Notes: generated from the sequence alone by a model not told the origin. Shown: positions 49,030 through 62,094, numbered from the stretch's first letter. The stretch: 64,000 nucleotides of DNA from Diorhabda sublineata (GCF_026230105.1 NC_079477.1:14761001-14825000), one strand, 5' to 3'. Numbers and translations: made by a program.

Positions 49030-50340
49030 TTACTTAATCCTTATATCTATCTACTCTTACGGGTGTAAGAGATGAGATTGAGTTTCTTTTTTCATCGGAG
49101 CTTTTCTTCCAAAATTTTTTCCACTTCTTTATATCCTTTGTTTGTGATAGTAGGTCATGTAGCTTCTTCCGCCTCTTCTCAATCGCTGTTAATTTCGTCC
49201 ATCCAGGTCTTCCTTGGTCTTTCTCTGTTTCTCTCTTACTGTTCTAGCTTCTAATATTCTTCTTGTAATCCTCACTATTTGTTCTGTGTGTCTATTCCCT
49301 ATTTTGATCTCGTGTATCTTTTTTTGTACTTATGATCATTGTCTTGATTTTATCTGTTTATGTTCATACTTTACTTGGGGTTGTACAATCTTTGTACAAG
49401 ATTGTTGTACAAGATTTTTGGCTAGTGTTTCTTCGTCGTCTGCAAATATGACCATGTCATCAACGTACCATATACCTGTTAGTGTAACTTCGTCTATTTT
49501 CCAGTGCCTATAGCTTTTTATATTATTTTTATCTCTTTTATAGCCTCATCAAGGATTAGTGTGTAAAGTGGACTATGCGACCCTGTCTTACTCCATTGTT
49601 TGTTTTGAATATTCTTGATTTTTTATGTTGCTATGACCTCATCTTGTTACTATACTGACTTCTAATTCTCTTTTGGTTTATTCCTCTCTGTTCTAATAGC
49701 CTCCCTAAGTCTTCAATATTTATTGTATTGGAAACCTTTTCAAGATCGATGATATACAAGTGTAAATGCCTCTTGTTTCTCGTATTGCTTCCGCAGCTCT
49801 TTGCTTCATTATAAATATCACCTGTGGTGTCTCTCTATTGGGTCGGAATCCAAATCCGGATTCTTCTAGGGTTATTTCTGATTTTTCTTCGAATCTCTTT
49901 CCCATGATTCTGGAAAATATTTTCGCTACGTTACCCAATAAAAATCTGTAATTACTACATTCTCGGCTTCCTTTCTTTTTAAATATTGATGATATAATTT
50001 CCATTTGCCAGGCTTTGAGAGCTTTCCCCTTCCCGGTAGTGCTTGTATCATTTCTTTTGTCACATTATTGAGTTTTATTGCCTTGCCTTTGTTGACCTAC
50101 GTCTTGCCATTTGCATCTCTCTTAGTGTGATTTCTTTTTCCAAATTTATTTCATTTTATCCGTTTTTATCTTCTCATTTCTTCTCACTTTCGTGTTGACC
50201 ATTTAGGAGCTCCTTGAAGTATTCTCTCCACCTTTCCTTAGCTTTCTACGTATTTTTCTTTTCCTCCTTAATCATTTGATTTTTTCTCTTTCTAGCTTGT
50301 ATTAGTTATGGCTTACGTTGTCTTTCTTAATTAAGCATTC
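49030..50340 (-). pseudogene. Endonuclease/reverse-transcriptase non-LTR relic, minus strand
   Basis: Read from 50340 downwards on the minus strand: AKERWREYFKELLNG (about 50240-50200), the pre-RT W-x-x-YF-x-x-LLN motif; a damaged finger region; then the open frame 50004-49720 with KGSRECSNYRFLLGNVAKIF, SGFGFRPNRETPQVIFIMKQ, the QxGFR and IFI-RQ RT motifs. Further on come NNGVRQGR-type sequence (about 49590), LILDEAIKEIK, YVDDMVIFADDEETL (about 49473-49416) with an intact-looking YVDD catalytic site, and finally GRPRKTWMDEIN near 49195. About 60-80 residues between YVDD and the C-terminus are missing or scrambled. The relic covers most of the RT but no endonuclease domain. It differs in sequence from the relics at 17 and 25 kb. 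Confidence 0.8.
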
Positions 50341-50349
50341 TTTTTATGT

Positions 50350-51885
50350 TTCTGTTTAGAATTTTTGGTTATCCCGCATCATTTTTCCGCAGTTTCTAAG
50401 ACGTCATCATTTTTGCCTTCTGGAATAAAACAAGGAAACATCTTAAGCTTATGTACCTATTTTCCGATAAAGGAAGGAAATTTTGATTTGTGTCAATTGC
50501 AAGAATCTTATCCCAACAAATTTCACCGAATAAAACGATTCCATTTAGTAAGAAGGTAGAAAAAATCGGCCCTTTCACAGATAATTAAAAAACATAAATA
50601 TTTGATTGTTTTAAATCATTTGCAAAAAAATAAAAAAAATATTTATGTAAAAGTGTGATGACACAGTGGAATTAGGTAGTAGTAACCTTTGGTGTTACGT
50701 GTTGTTTAGAAAAACCAAAATTTCTTACAAAAATTCATTTTAAAGAAAGACTTCGAAGGAAAGTGCATCCATTCTTCTTTAGAATAGAATATTCGACGGT
50801 AGACGAACTAAATAACATTATTCAAAATATGTCTGCAGTTATTTGTCTTCTTTTAGAAAATGAAAATGTTTATGAAAAGAGTAAAATAGATTTTAGAATC
50901 AAATTCTCCATAGTAGGAAAATTTTTCATATCAGATAAAGAAATTTTGTGAAATTTTAAGGTTAGAGCAGTCCTATTTAACCCCCGAATTACCTTCTCGT
51001 TACTATTACTTAGAGCCATTAACAGGTTGCAGGGTCAACATTTTTGGCCTAACTTTGATGCTCTATAACTTTTCAGGAATGGAAAGTAAATTAGCCCCAA
51101 ACTTCATATTCTGGGCTCCCCTATACGCTTCAGCTCTGTTTTGGTTCTTATGCAAAACACCCTGTATATATCTTGTAAAAGGATGGATGGACCTTTCTCG
51201 TGGTATCCTAAAATATGAATTTACAAGACATTGAATGCTTAATTCCTTTTATCTGTAGCTCCAGATTTACTTTGTTTTAACGATTGGTTCAATAAAAATA
51301 TCTCTTGATATTGAAATCATGAGTTTAAGAACTTTGCCTTATTGCATCACAAAGTCATAGGTATTTTGAAAATTGAGAATTACCTAGACCAAGGGAATAT
51401 TGAATCCATTAATAATATTGTAGAAATCGGTATGATTTGAAGTGAAATATTATGTCCTTCTCTAATTCTCTGTGGCTCGAATAGTGTAAACATAACTTTT
51501 TGTTTCAAGAAATTAGTTATGACCTATTTTAGCTTAAAATATGTAGCAATAAAATAAGTATTTTTCCATTAGTGTTGAGTCAAATTAAAAATTTTCAATG
51601 CCAATCGCATTCTCGAAAGCTACGTAAAATAGAAGACTAGCCGTTTTTTTATATTTTACTTCTACTACTTTTACTTCTGTATATGAACCAAAATAGATGC
51701 TTTTTTTCAAAAGATATGATATATAAAATAGATTATTAAATGAAAACAATATAGCTTTTTTATTCTGAATATCGAATACAAAGAGAAAAGTAATTTTAAA
51801 AATTTATACTATAACAACGCAGTTTTCATCTAGATAACAAGTGTTTCTTATTACATCCGGAAAAAATTAATCAACCAGCAAACGT
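50350..51885. other. AT-rich DNA; an ACACCCTGTATAT transposon-like end at 51.15 kb
   Basis: 50980-51170 is a less AT-rich stretch ending AAAACACCCTGTATATAT (51154-51171), which looks like one terminus of an insect DNA transposon; the opposite end was not found. The rest shows no genes; the frame at 50763-50951 has no motif. Confidence 0.35.
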
Positions 51886-51889
51886 TTTC

Positions 51890-52165
51890 TTCGCGCTTCC
51901 CGTAGGGGGTCGGTAAAAGATATTATAAGAATTTTTGCAGATGGTCCCGTATGCGAGAAGGGGAGGACGGGAAACGGAAAGGAAGGGAACTGTAAGCTCT
52001 AATCCCCACGTGCTTGCGGCAGCTCATAACGGCAGATAAAACTCATATGAATGGCGAACAGTCGAGAACAAATATTACAAGTCGCATGAGTTGAGTTCCT
52101 TACGTGCAAGGAATAGGCGGGATGGGACAAGATGGAAAGCGCAATTTCAGATGGCCATTAACCTA
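51890..52165. other. GC-richer unique island
   Basis: The stretch CTTCGCGCTTCCCGTAGGGG through GGGATGGGACAAGATGGAAAG is much less AT-rich than both sides. No splice-bounded frame was found. It could be a conserved regulatory element or an exon I cannot place. Confidence 0.3.
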
Positions 52166-52304
52166 ACTTTACTTCGCATAGCTGAACACACTATTTTTCT
52201 TTCTTTCTTTTTCCTTCAAGCCATCTTACTCGTACAATTTTGATCTCTTTCCTGGAGATCCAGGGAAGAACTTTGTATAATTCCATATATATTAAATCAT
52301 AATG

Positions 52305-52305
<1 letters not shown>

Positions 52306-52363
<58 letters not shown>
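52306..52363. repeat. (TA)n microsatellite
   Basis: About 29 TA units following AATGT, uninterrupted. Confidence 0.95.
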
Positions 52364-52366
<3 letters not shown>

Positions 52367-52369
52367 CAT

Positions 52370-55300
52370 ATTATGAGGCGAGAGGTTACAAGTTACTTGA
52401 TTTATTGTGATTCAGAAATATCAGACAGACAGAAAATGAGGTTATACTACTAGGTGCTTCTACATGTGTGGTCGGCAATAATATGACATATAGAAGATCC
52501 GTATAAAAATAGTGAATAGTCTTTATAAAATAGTCCAAAAATTGTCTTACGATACCAAATAATACGATCGTGTTTTTAAGTTTAAAAATATCTGAAATAT
52601 TTTTTTAGAAATCTGTGAGGTTAACCAGGGAAATATAAACAAATTTGATACAAGACAAGAGCAATAATGAGTAGTTGTAATTAGATTATCAATCGTAAAT
52701 GAAACAGTTGAAAATAATGATTAATTTTAGCGTGAAACAAACACTACTCTAAACATACTACAATATTCACTTTTTTCTGCATTCTGCATTTAAATATTAA
52801 TTACTTTTATATACTTTCCACTTCGCTACTGGAAATGTGTAGAATTTACACTAATTGTTTCGGTCTATACTTCTGAAATCAACAACAAAACAATTTTTTT
52901 GTTATTTGGGCGTGTGCCAACCCATGAACTTCTGTTACAATGTATTAACTCGTGATCGTGATTGTCATGAAGATTAGACAACTCGGGACGGAAATGCAAA
53001 ACAAGTATTTACAAGTGCCATCCATGTAAAATGTTTTCTAAACAATTTAAATTCATTTCAGATCCAAATAAGATTATGTTATTAGTTAAGTCATTGTCCA
53101 AAAAAATATTCTTTTTGGTCAGCTTTTAACAGATCTGTTTTATTTATAAAATTGTGAATTTAGGTTAGGTTACCTAACCTTACCTAAACTAACCAGAAGG
53201 ATTTAGAAATTATTAGTTTTAATATTTGGATTTTCCAACTTTACAACGTGGATTAGGTACTGACTTCGAGGTAATATTCTGAATGAATCCGTCACGAGTT
53301 GTATTAACTATCTTTTCGTTTAACTCTAGCGTACTCATTTATTTATATTAAATAATTGAAAAAAAAAATAGAATCGTCATAACAAGGTCTTTCGTGGCTC
53401 TTTATAACTCAATCGAGTCTTCTACATTAAAAAACCTCCTTTAGCATATAATTCTAATAAGTTGAGAAAACCTCTCAAAAAAGTCCAATGTTTCTGAACA
53501 CTATACAATCAAAACAAATGGGATAGAAAGGATTGGAGGCTAAAGCTACAAACATTGAAAAGCAATAAAAATAGAAAAAAATATTCACTTAAATGAAAAC
53601 ATTCTACATTATTCATCAGTAAAGTTCTAAGTTCAACAAGTCATTTTTGTAGAGATATCTGTGATATCAATGAAGAAAATTGTCCAAATAACATCCAACA
53701 AAATTTTTAGCATATTCAATAATGACTAAAACAAGTTAATACTTAAAATCATGGAAATTATGTATATATGAAAAAATCCCCCTAGGTTATTAGTTAGCAA
53801 AAAAAGTAAGTAAATAAGTTTCATAATATATTGCGATAAGCATATCAATAAAGAACTAGCTCATTGTAATGAAATTATTCAAGATTGGCCTTTTCCATAT
53901 CAGTGCCTCAAACATCTACAGAAATCTGGATCAGGCAACGGAAATGTCTAAAAGGGGAAATTATGAATATTTTAGAATCTAAATTTAGTTATCCAGAAAT
54001 TATCATTGAATCCTGACTCAAGAAACAAAATCTTTCATGGACGAAAGAAAAATATATTGTTAATCCACATTTGATATAAGAATTATTACAGAAATAATCT
54101 ATATATCTCCAATATTATATACTTGAAAAACAAGCAATGGAATACTACTTTCTTTCCAATGTCCAAATTTCCTAGTATAATAAGCTTCATTGGTAAGTAT
54201 GTCCTGTTAAGTACAGGTCCATTGCTCGATTTCATACTTTCTATAATGGAAGTAATCAGTCATATTCTGCAGTTTATATCCATTTGATATACACATGTGG
54301 TAATATTTCTTCAGTTTTTTTGCAGACAAAGCATAAATTACAACACACGACAGTACTTAGAATATAATTTAATACCACTTTTATTAAATCGACACATCTG
54401 TGAAATTTGTCCTTATTACAACACTGAATTTTTTCATCGATATTTTCTTCCTGGAAATAACTGTATTTTAATGGAGAAAGATAAATTCGAATGAATAATG
54501 CATTATCTACCCGAATCGATTGATCAGAATTTTCAGTAAAAAGGAACTTGAGAATAAAATATAAAGAAGAATTCTGGAACAGTCTATATAATCTAATGTA
54601 GAAATAATTTCACTGACAAAGTGCGTTTTTCATGTCAAAACATTAATTAGAAACGAAATCAGTAATCTTTTTCAATTAAACTTTGAATGGAATAAACCGA
54701 ATGATGTTCCCAAGTGACAATAAAATTATTTACACAAATTTGTTCACTATAATTTAGTACCGAATAACATTTTCTTCATGCTAATTTTCATTAACTTTAG
54801 AATCGAGATTTTTGTTTAATGTAAGTTCCTCAAATTTCTTTGATTTCAATAAGCTGTCACTATTTCTTTGATCAACCCTCGACACACTTAAAATGAACAC
54901 ATTTGCTCCTAGGTTTCTAATGCGTTTCCAAAGAAAGAAGGTTCAACCTCTATAAACCACTGATATGATTATTATTGAAATAGAAATATAATCGTTAACC
55001 ACGCAGTGTACTCAAAGTTTTTGAAACAGCCGTTAATTTGTGAGTGCCTAATCTGGAGAAAATGGCTCCATTCGAAGCATGAGCTACAACAACTGTGACT
55101 GAGTGCGTTATACTAAGGTCACATAACTTTACCTTACTTGCCCGAGTAATTTATAATTGAATAATGAGTCTCCTCCTTCCAGGTAATTCACCAAAACAGA
55201 ATCCTAAAATATCTTTCCTGCTTAGAATGGCGTCTAGAAATTTTTGTGCTTGATTTTCCTACGCCTTATTGCGCATTTTGATTTCTACATTATAATGTTC

Positions 55301-55465
55301 TCCTTTATTATTACACATTTCGAAGGAAAATTTGTCTCTACTATGTTAACATACTGCAAATGTAACTACGAGTTTGCTTTTGGGCACTTGTTAACATTTG
55401 TTACATCCATCATGCCGATATTTTCGTGCCATGTTTTGCTATTAATTTCGAAATGAATTAAACCA
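52370..55465. other. AT-rich DNA, nothing recognised apart from telomere-like words
   Basis: GGTTAGG-TTA-CCTAACC at 53163-53179 is a head-to-head pair of telomere-like words. No gene or transposon motif was read; frames at 54297-54494 and 55244-55456 have none. Confidence 0.4.
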
Positions 55466-56404
55466 AGAGCAGTGTGCCCAGCAACTCTCTTCGACATTTG
55501 GTGACGAAGCACCATCTCGAACCACCGTGTTTCGCTAGTTTTCCGAATTCAATCGTGGTCGCACTTCGCTACAGGATGAATTTCGATCGTCCAAAATCGG
55601 CTGTAGTGCCAGAAAACATCGATGCTGTATGTAAACTGATATTACAAGATAGTCATGAGACATACCGTGAGATTTAGGCATAATTGGGCATAAGCTCTAC
55701 TCGTATTCGATATCGCAAGAGCATTCGGTTGTCAAGAAGATACGTACCCGTTGGATACCGAATAACTTGACAATGATACAAAGAAATGCTGGAAAAATTT
55801 AATCGTGGTACTTCAAAGGATGTCTATAAGATCGTGACAGGTGACGAATCATGGATCTATGCATATGAACCCAAATACAAACAACCATCGAGTCTAGGGG
55901 TCTTTCAAAGCGATTCAACGGAGCACGAAGCACTTCGAAACAAATGATCGCTTGTTTTTTCAGAATAACTAGACCTGTCGCCACCGTTCCATTAGAGCAA
56001 TGTAGAACGGTCAATTCTGAATGGTACACTAGTATTTGTTTGGCAGGAGTGTGAAAAACAAAAAAAGATAACCAATCGCAAAAGACGAATCATTCTCAAC
56101 CATCACGATGGAAGCTCTCACAAATCCGCCGTACAGTACTTATTTGGCACATAATGATTCCTTCTTATTGTCGCAGATCAAAATAAATTGCGAAGTAAAC
56201 GTTTTTCTACACCTGAATTAGCGTTCAAATCTCATGTTTTTGAGGTACCTCAAGTGGCATGGAAAAAATGCTTCTACAATTGGTTCAAACGCATTCAAAA
56301 GTGCTTTGATCTTAATGGGGGATATTTTGAATAACAATAAAGCCATTTCAAATTAAAAATATCTGTTTTTATTTGTCTATCCCAAAACTTTTAAGTAGCA
56401 ACCA
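55466..56404 (+). pseudogene. Second mariner transposase relic, different family
   Basis: Plus-strand pieces in order: QQLSSTFGDEAPSRTTVFR (55480-55545), EFNRGRTSLQDEFR, SAVVPENIDAVCKLILQDSH with ETYREI (55603-55676), KKIRTRWIPNNLT (about 55735-55775), VTGDESWIYAYEP (first catalytic Asp at 55843-55845), ARSTSKQMIACFF, VATVPLEQCRTVNSEWYT, RRIILNHHDGSSHKSA (second Asp at 56107-56109) and NDSFLL (third Asp at 56156-56158). The end reads KCFYNWFKRIQKCFDLNGGY. There are only about 16 codons between the second and third Asp, where mariner has 34, so about 50 bp are deleted and the frame is lost. The 3' end TCCCAAAACTTTTAAGTAGC at 56380-56399 is a likely inverted repeat; the 5' end and start codon are missing. 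Confidence 0.85.
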
Positions 56405-57055
56405 TCACATGGTATGTGGAACCACTAACGACAACTATTTGACGGGCGTCAATCTTACTCACGAAATCATGGACTTTCTAATCACCGTGCGTTGCTAGAC
56501 ACGATACGTTTTGATACTTAGAGGTAACTCTTTCGAATTCGGGCTGTAGGTACGTTTTGACAGATACAGACTTTTCACTTTTTTGGCTGTATGTACACAT
56601 AATAGGCAACAATCTAGTGCACTGATGAATTATTGTTGTGGATTATAAATACGTTTAAGGGTGAACTTTTGGACATAAATACTATACATTCAATTATAAG
56701 TAATATCCATATTTCGTAATCATAAACATCTACAGAAAAGATTATTGTTATTATTATTCATCTGTTTCGCTTCCTTTTGTGTAGACTATAACAAAGGTCA
56801 CCGATGAATTGTAGCTTAACATTCAATATTGTACATCTGGATGTAAATGAATGTGATAGCCCGCTTAAGAGAATTAAAGCTCAAGCAACAAAACCTTTAA
56901 GTGAGAGTAAGATGCTATTTTAAACACTCATACAATAGATATCAAAATCAATTGAAATTAAATGTGAAATGAAAATAAAGTTTCTTGACCTTTTTCGAGT
57001 TCTACCGTACCATAAAAAATAAAAGTTTCATGGAAGAATTCAATTTCAATTTTTA
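56405..57055. other. AT-rich DNA, nothing recognised
   Basis: No motifs or repeats found. Confidence 0.4.
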
Positions 57056-57059
57056 TCAA

Positions 57060-57360
57060 ACTGATTTCCGTCACGTTCCAGTTCCTCCCTGGTCTAAAAC
57101 GACTGAAACCCATCTAACAGGCAGACATCGTCGCTAGCGGCAGTGGAAAGCAGTATCTCTTATCGAATAGCGTTTCGCTTCACTTCCCAATCCCGGGGCA
57201 TTATCCCAGCGAGGTCGGGAATTGCAACTCCAGCAAAAGGCTTAGGCTGCCGCGAATACACCTTTTCCATATACTTCATTTAACACAGATAATGGGCCCG
57301 TCCCCGGCGTCTGTATCCTTGGACCCAAAATCTAACAGCCTCTGAACTGAAATGCCTTCC
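57060..57360. other. GC-richer unique island
   Basis: TCGTCGCTAGCGGCAGTGG, CAATCCCGGGGCATTATCCC and GGGCCCGTCCCCGGCGTC lie in one non-repetitive block of about 300 bp, with AT-rich DNA at both sides. No long frame fits. A conserved regulatory element is possible. Confidence 0.35.
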
Positions 57361-60300
57361 TTCATTCTTTGTTTCAGTGTCTGAATTTCTACAAATCAAT
57401 TAATAGGTATCGCAATTTACAATTTTAATGGAAAAAGTTTGATATATAAAGTTTTCATTCAATGAATAATGTGATATAATAATAAGAGTGATACGATATG
57501 TAAATTGATACGAGGGTAGTATACATCTTAACAAACATAATCATTTTTTTAATTTCAATATATAGTAGAACCAGTGGAAGTATTCCATCACGTGACTCAA
57601 TCTACTATTTTTCAAACACATATCTTATATAGACTATCTTCTTCTATCAATAGAAATCAAATATAACAACTTAAGATCTTCTTCATAAAACCAACTACAC
57701 TAGTTCTTCTAGGAGCTAATTTGTCTTTTTATTTAATTTTACGGGAACTTCACAATGCTTACGTTACTATTACATTAGTGGTAAATATGGTTTGTAATTT
57801 TGTACAATTCATAAATCTCTCTTAGAATTTTTGAAATTATGTCTTCAACTATACTTGTAACGGTATATTAAACAACAACTATTTTCAGAAAATGGCTCGA
57901 AAACTACTTAATTGACGAGTACAGGAGTTTGTTATGAATTTGGTTGAATATTTTGAGATGGAAAAAAACTACGGGGGACCTTTTCATCCTCTTTCTGTTC
58001 AGGAGGTATTATGCTAAGGCTAATATCTATTTGAGGACATTGTATATTTAATAGAGTTGTAAATACGCTGCAAATATATGTGAAAAAAGAAAGAAAACAA
58101 TCCACCATTCAGTCGGACACCTCGATTAAAAATAAAAACAGAGGATGTAACCGGGGCTGAATATAGACAGTGACCCATCCTGGTGAACACTTAGATTCCG
58201 CATCGGATGAACTTTTAAGCAAGATTTTGTGCTGTAATTCTAGAATCTCAGTCAGATATTCTGCTATAACGTAACACGAGTATGAATCTACCAATTCTCC
58301 TAATATAAATTAGTTTATAAAGTGTAATTTTAATTTAGTTAAGGGGATACCCAGTTAATAGACTAAATATTATTTTCTTTTTGTGAACTACACTAATATG
58401 TACCTACTCAGATAAAATACTACGGATCCTGCAAAAAATCAGCTCTCCAGTAATAAACCAGTATAGCAAATACTAATTAAGGATTTTGTAACTTATTCAC
58501 CCTGTATATCGATATTTTTATAAAAAAAGTTGTGTTCAATATGTTGATGCTAGCCATATAAGTAAAATACGAACAATTAAAAAAATTTTAATTAACAAAT
58601 CGTGAAAGGCAGAAATATTACTCTTATTAAGATTATTTCTACTCAGTTCACAGAAATTTCAATTTGTTTCATATGAATGTTAATGCTGACGTATTAGTCA
58701 CGTGGTGGAACATTTTCATCATGCTTACTTCAGTCTCACTTTAGATTTATACACCTAGTCCCGCGATTTCTCTCCAGCAAGTATATCTTTGAGGTTAAGT
58801 AACAGAAAAAAGTTTAAGCTTTGAAATCTACCGTCTCGATTGTATTTCAATTTTAGAAGTATAGTCGTGGATCTAGATTTTATCTACAGTTATAAATCAA
58901 TGCAAAAATCTGGACACATTAAACCGCATCAATGAAACCTGTGAAATGTTTATTTGAATGGGGTCCAATGCGCGAATAGCATACGCATGCTTAAACCAGC
59001 TTAAGCCAGCACATGGAAAATGCGTTGCTTTGATATGCGAATAGCTTCTTATATGTATCAAATCTAAATTTGACGGCCATAAAGTACCATTTAAAGAATG
59101 AATTTTTTGATAATATCGGTGCATGTTGCAGTTTTTGGCCAGTCAAGCTGGCTTAAATACTGTTTAAATTCAGCTGTCCAAAATTAAACGGTCGTAAATG
59201 AGGGTGCAGAATCTCCGCACCACAGTGTATAACTACTCTTTAATTTGCGTAAATGTATTTCACGACAGCTATATAAACAATTATTGACATTTTCAGGAAA
59301 AACTGCACAGTGACCTAATTATATGATGGAGAAACATTAAGCGTCCGAAATTTTGGAGAGAATCTCTCAAAGCATGCGGAAATGTATTTCTAGTTTACAT
59401 AGTATTTGTATAGACAAAGTTCAATTTTATATTTCATACTATGTACACGACACTTTTCCTGATCCAGTTATGGATAACGGAAAATTAAATAACCCAGTTC
59501 ATTTTGATTTTTATTTGTAACGTTGATGAAAATATCTTTTGTTCAGTCAAATAATTCTTAATTTCAAAAAATATATAATTGGGTTATACAAAATATTATA
59601 TTTGTGATATAAATAATGTAAATAATGCTCATTTATTTATTCCGACAATCTGAAAAAATTGCCTACTCAGCAGGAACCATAGGGACGTTATTAGGAATAT
59701 GGAGCTCGTTTGTTGTTTTATTTTTAGGTATATAATTTTTTGCTTTTTTTATGGCTTATGGAGGGCTGGTGTCTACTAAAAAAACAGGATGTATATCTGC
59801 TAGTGCTCTAAACGATAAGACAAAGACAACACAAGTTATAACAATACTGATAAAAATAAAAGAAACATCTATCAGTCATTTATCGTTCACCGACGACTCT
59901 GGTTTGTAGCGAAGAAAGATATTTAACCAAATCACTTCATTTCTTGTTCTATGAGTAGTTTGTGATTGCCGGCATATTCCTGTCTGACTTTCCAAATTTT
60001 CTTTAAATATATTCCAATGATTTGCAGTCTCACAAAGAAAATAACTATTCGACTTAAACTGACAGTTGTGTTAAGTGAAAGTATCGTATTCATATCTTTG
60101 ATGCCATGCAGGAATTTTTGTCACCCTTAATAAAGTTTAGCTTTGGTAACTATTCTCTGCAGAATTTTGGCATATTAGACCACATAACAATTGAAATGGT
60201 ATTCAGCAATATGATATCTTACATATAAATAGTGGCCAATTTGAAATGCAAAAGAGAAGTTGAAAATCTATTCAATGGTCAGGGAAGGATATAGGAAAAG

Positions 60301-60790
60301 GATTTACGCTAGCAGAGTCAAAATTCGAGGAAAGAAACTTGTGAATTGAGATCAAATCGTTCCAATTGCAAGCTTAGCACTTCAAAATTAACTATAAGCA
60401 GTTTCTTGGGGAAATTAATGTCTAGATACCAATCTCCAATCCATAAACTCATTAACCACGTCCAAGTAATACTACCCTCATTCATTTGAGCCATCTGCAT
60501 TGTGAAATTTAACCGGGAAAATAAAATCCTATGAATAATTTTTGAGCTTCCAGTTTCTAGACAATTAAAAACTTGGTATAAAGTATCTATCTATTTAGAT
60601 AAAGCCCACTCCTAACATGATAGCTATGCTATAATTGCTTAAGAATAGAATTGTCATCTTTTTGAACATAATCGCTGGTTCGATGTTGAAGTACAATAAA
60701 ATATTGAATCTTGTCCCATATTTTTGTAATAGTCATTTTGTTTCTCAAAAATGAGATTATTTCAAAATGACGAATAACAACTTTTAGGGA
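57361..60790. other. AT-rich DNA with one ACCCTGTATAT motif
   Basis: CACCCTGTATAT at 58498 belongs to the scattered transposon-end motif set. Around 58960-59220 are some less AT-rich words (GCATACGCATGC, ATCTCCGCACCACAG) that may be a small unrecognised element. Frames at 58109-58294, 58897-59124 and 60318-60500 show no motif. Confidence 0.35.
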
Positions 60791-60794
60791 AGGT

Positions 60795-61010
60795 GCGTTT
60801 CCCGGAAAGGTTCATGATCGGATTAAGAGCGTTACCTACCCTCTTCCAATTTCCATTTGAGTCCATCTAGTTGGCAATTGCAACGCTAAACGTTAATCGC
60901 AGAGTGCGTGCGAATTAAGTCGACAATAATGAAGATCAAAATGACACAACAACGGTTCACGTCATTTAAACTTAATGGGTCTTAATGTCTGGCTAGGATT
61001 AGAAGCAGTA
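60795..61010. other. Possible conserved non-coding island
   Basis: A unique, less AT-rich stretch (GTTGGCAATTGCAACGC, GAGTGCGTGCGAATTAAGTC, CAACAACGGTTCACGTC) with homeodomain-like TTAAT and CAATTG words and no reading frame. Confidence 0.3.
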
Positions 61011-61825
61011 CAATCTGGGATCATATTTTTGTGGGGTTGATATTTTGTGAACATCTGTAAACTAGTTAACTGGACTAGGTGGATTTAAATTATTCACCGG
61101 AATGTAAAGTGCGTAATAAATATAACCAATACATTGATATTTCCAAATTATTCCAAATATTTGTATTGAAAGGATATCGATGAAAATTTAGTTATTTAAA
61201 ACTGATAAAATGATAGAAATCAATTATTTACGTGTAAAATTCAAATATGCATCTTCCATCAAATTCCCATTCTTAGAAAAATCCTCCAAATATTCTGCTT
61301 AAAGATCGGAAGAGAAAAATACATAGCACGACCCCATTCATACAATATTGTACAGGAAGGAAAAATGAGACATTATTGAGCATTTGTGTATAAGAATTTT
61401 AGGTCTCTTCTCATTGAAAATATTTCTATTTTAGAAATTTCTATGCAATTAGGAAACATACAATTAATAGCTGCCACTTTTTAGTGAGATATAATCACTG
61501 AATAAAATTATTTATTGTAGTTAGAGTAAATTTCTATTCTGATATTCACGTAGTAGATGATCGATAGACAAACATAATTACGTAAGTTATCATTTTCAAT
61601 TCATATTTTGATAAAGAACTGAATAGATGGAAATATCAATTTTTTACTTGTTTAGCTTTTCTGTCGATACTCACAGTTCCTAGAAATTAAAACCGTTCTA
61701 TCGGGTATAGTTTTCGAGATATGATATTTGTGGAGTTGAATTTAATTTCAAAAAATAGTTGAAAATTATGTACTTAAAGATTTTCTGACATAGAATTTTA
61801 GATGTGCCTACTTCTTTCCTTCACT
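61011..61825. other. AT-rich DNA, nothing recognised
   Basis: No frames or repeats of note. Confidence 0.4.
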
Positions 61826-61829
61826 TTTT

Positions 61830-62075
61830 TTCTTCTTTCTTATATGGATGACCATATTAGTAGGCTGTTGCCCATTCATTTCCAGCAAGTTTTCCCCCGA
61901 AGACTAAGACCAGCATTATCGCCATTTTTCAGGTGGTCTTTCCAGTGATCTTCTCCCTTCTGGGTTGTTTATTTTTGCGTTCTTAATAAGTCTACTGTCT
62001 TTTATTCTTTCTATATGTTTGTTCCAGAATTTTCGTCTCATTGTCTTTTCATTATTTATATTTCGATTGTTCTCA
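61830..62075 (-). pseudogene. Non-LTR retrotransposon ORF2 C-terminal fragment
   Basis: The minus strand reads EKTMRRKFWNKHIERIKDSR (about 62050-61991), then LIKNAKINNPEGRRSLERPP and EKWR before a stop (about 61990-61915). This is the W-x-x-H-x-x-R-x-x-D-x-R-L then P-x-G-x-R-x-x-x-RP-x-x-W ending of endonuclease/RT elements. No RT core is left upstream on the minus strand. Confidence 0.55.
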
Positions 62076-62094
62076 TTGTTTGTAGAGTCCTACT

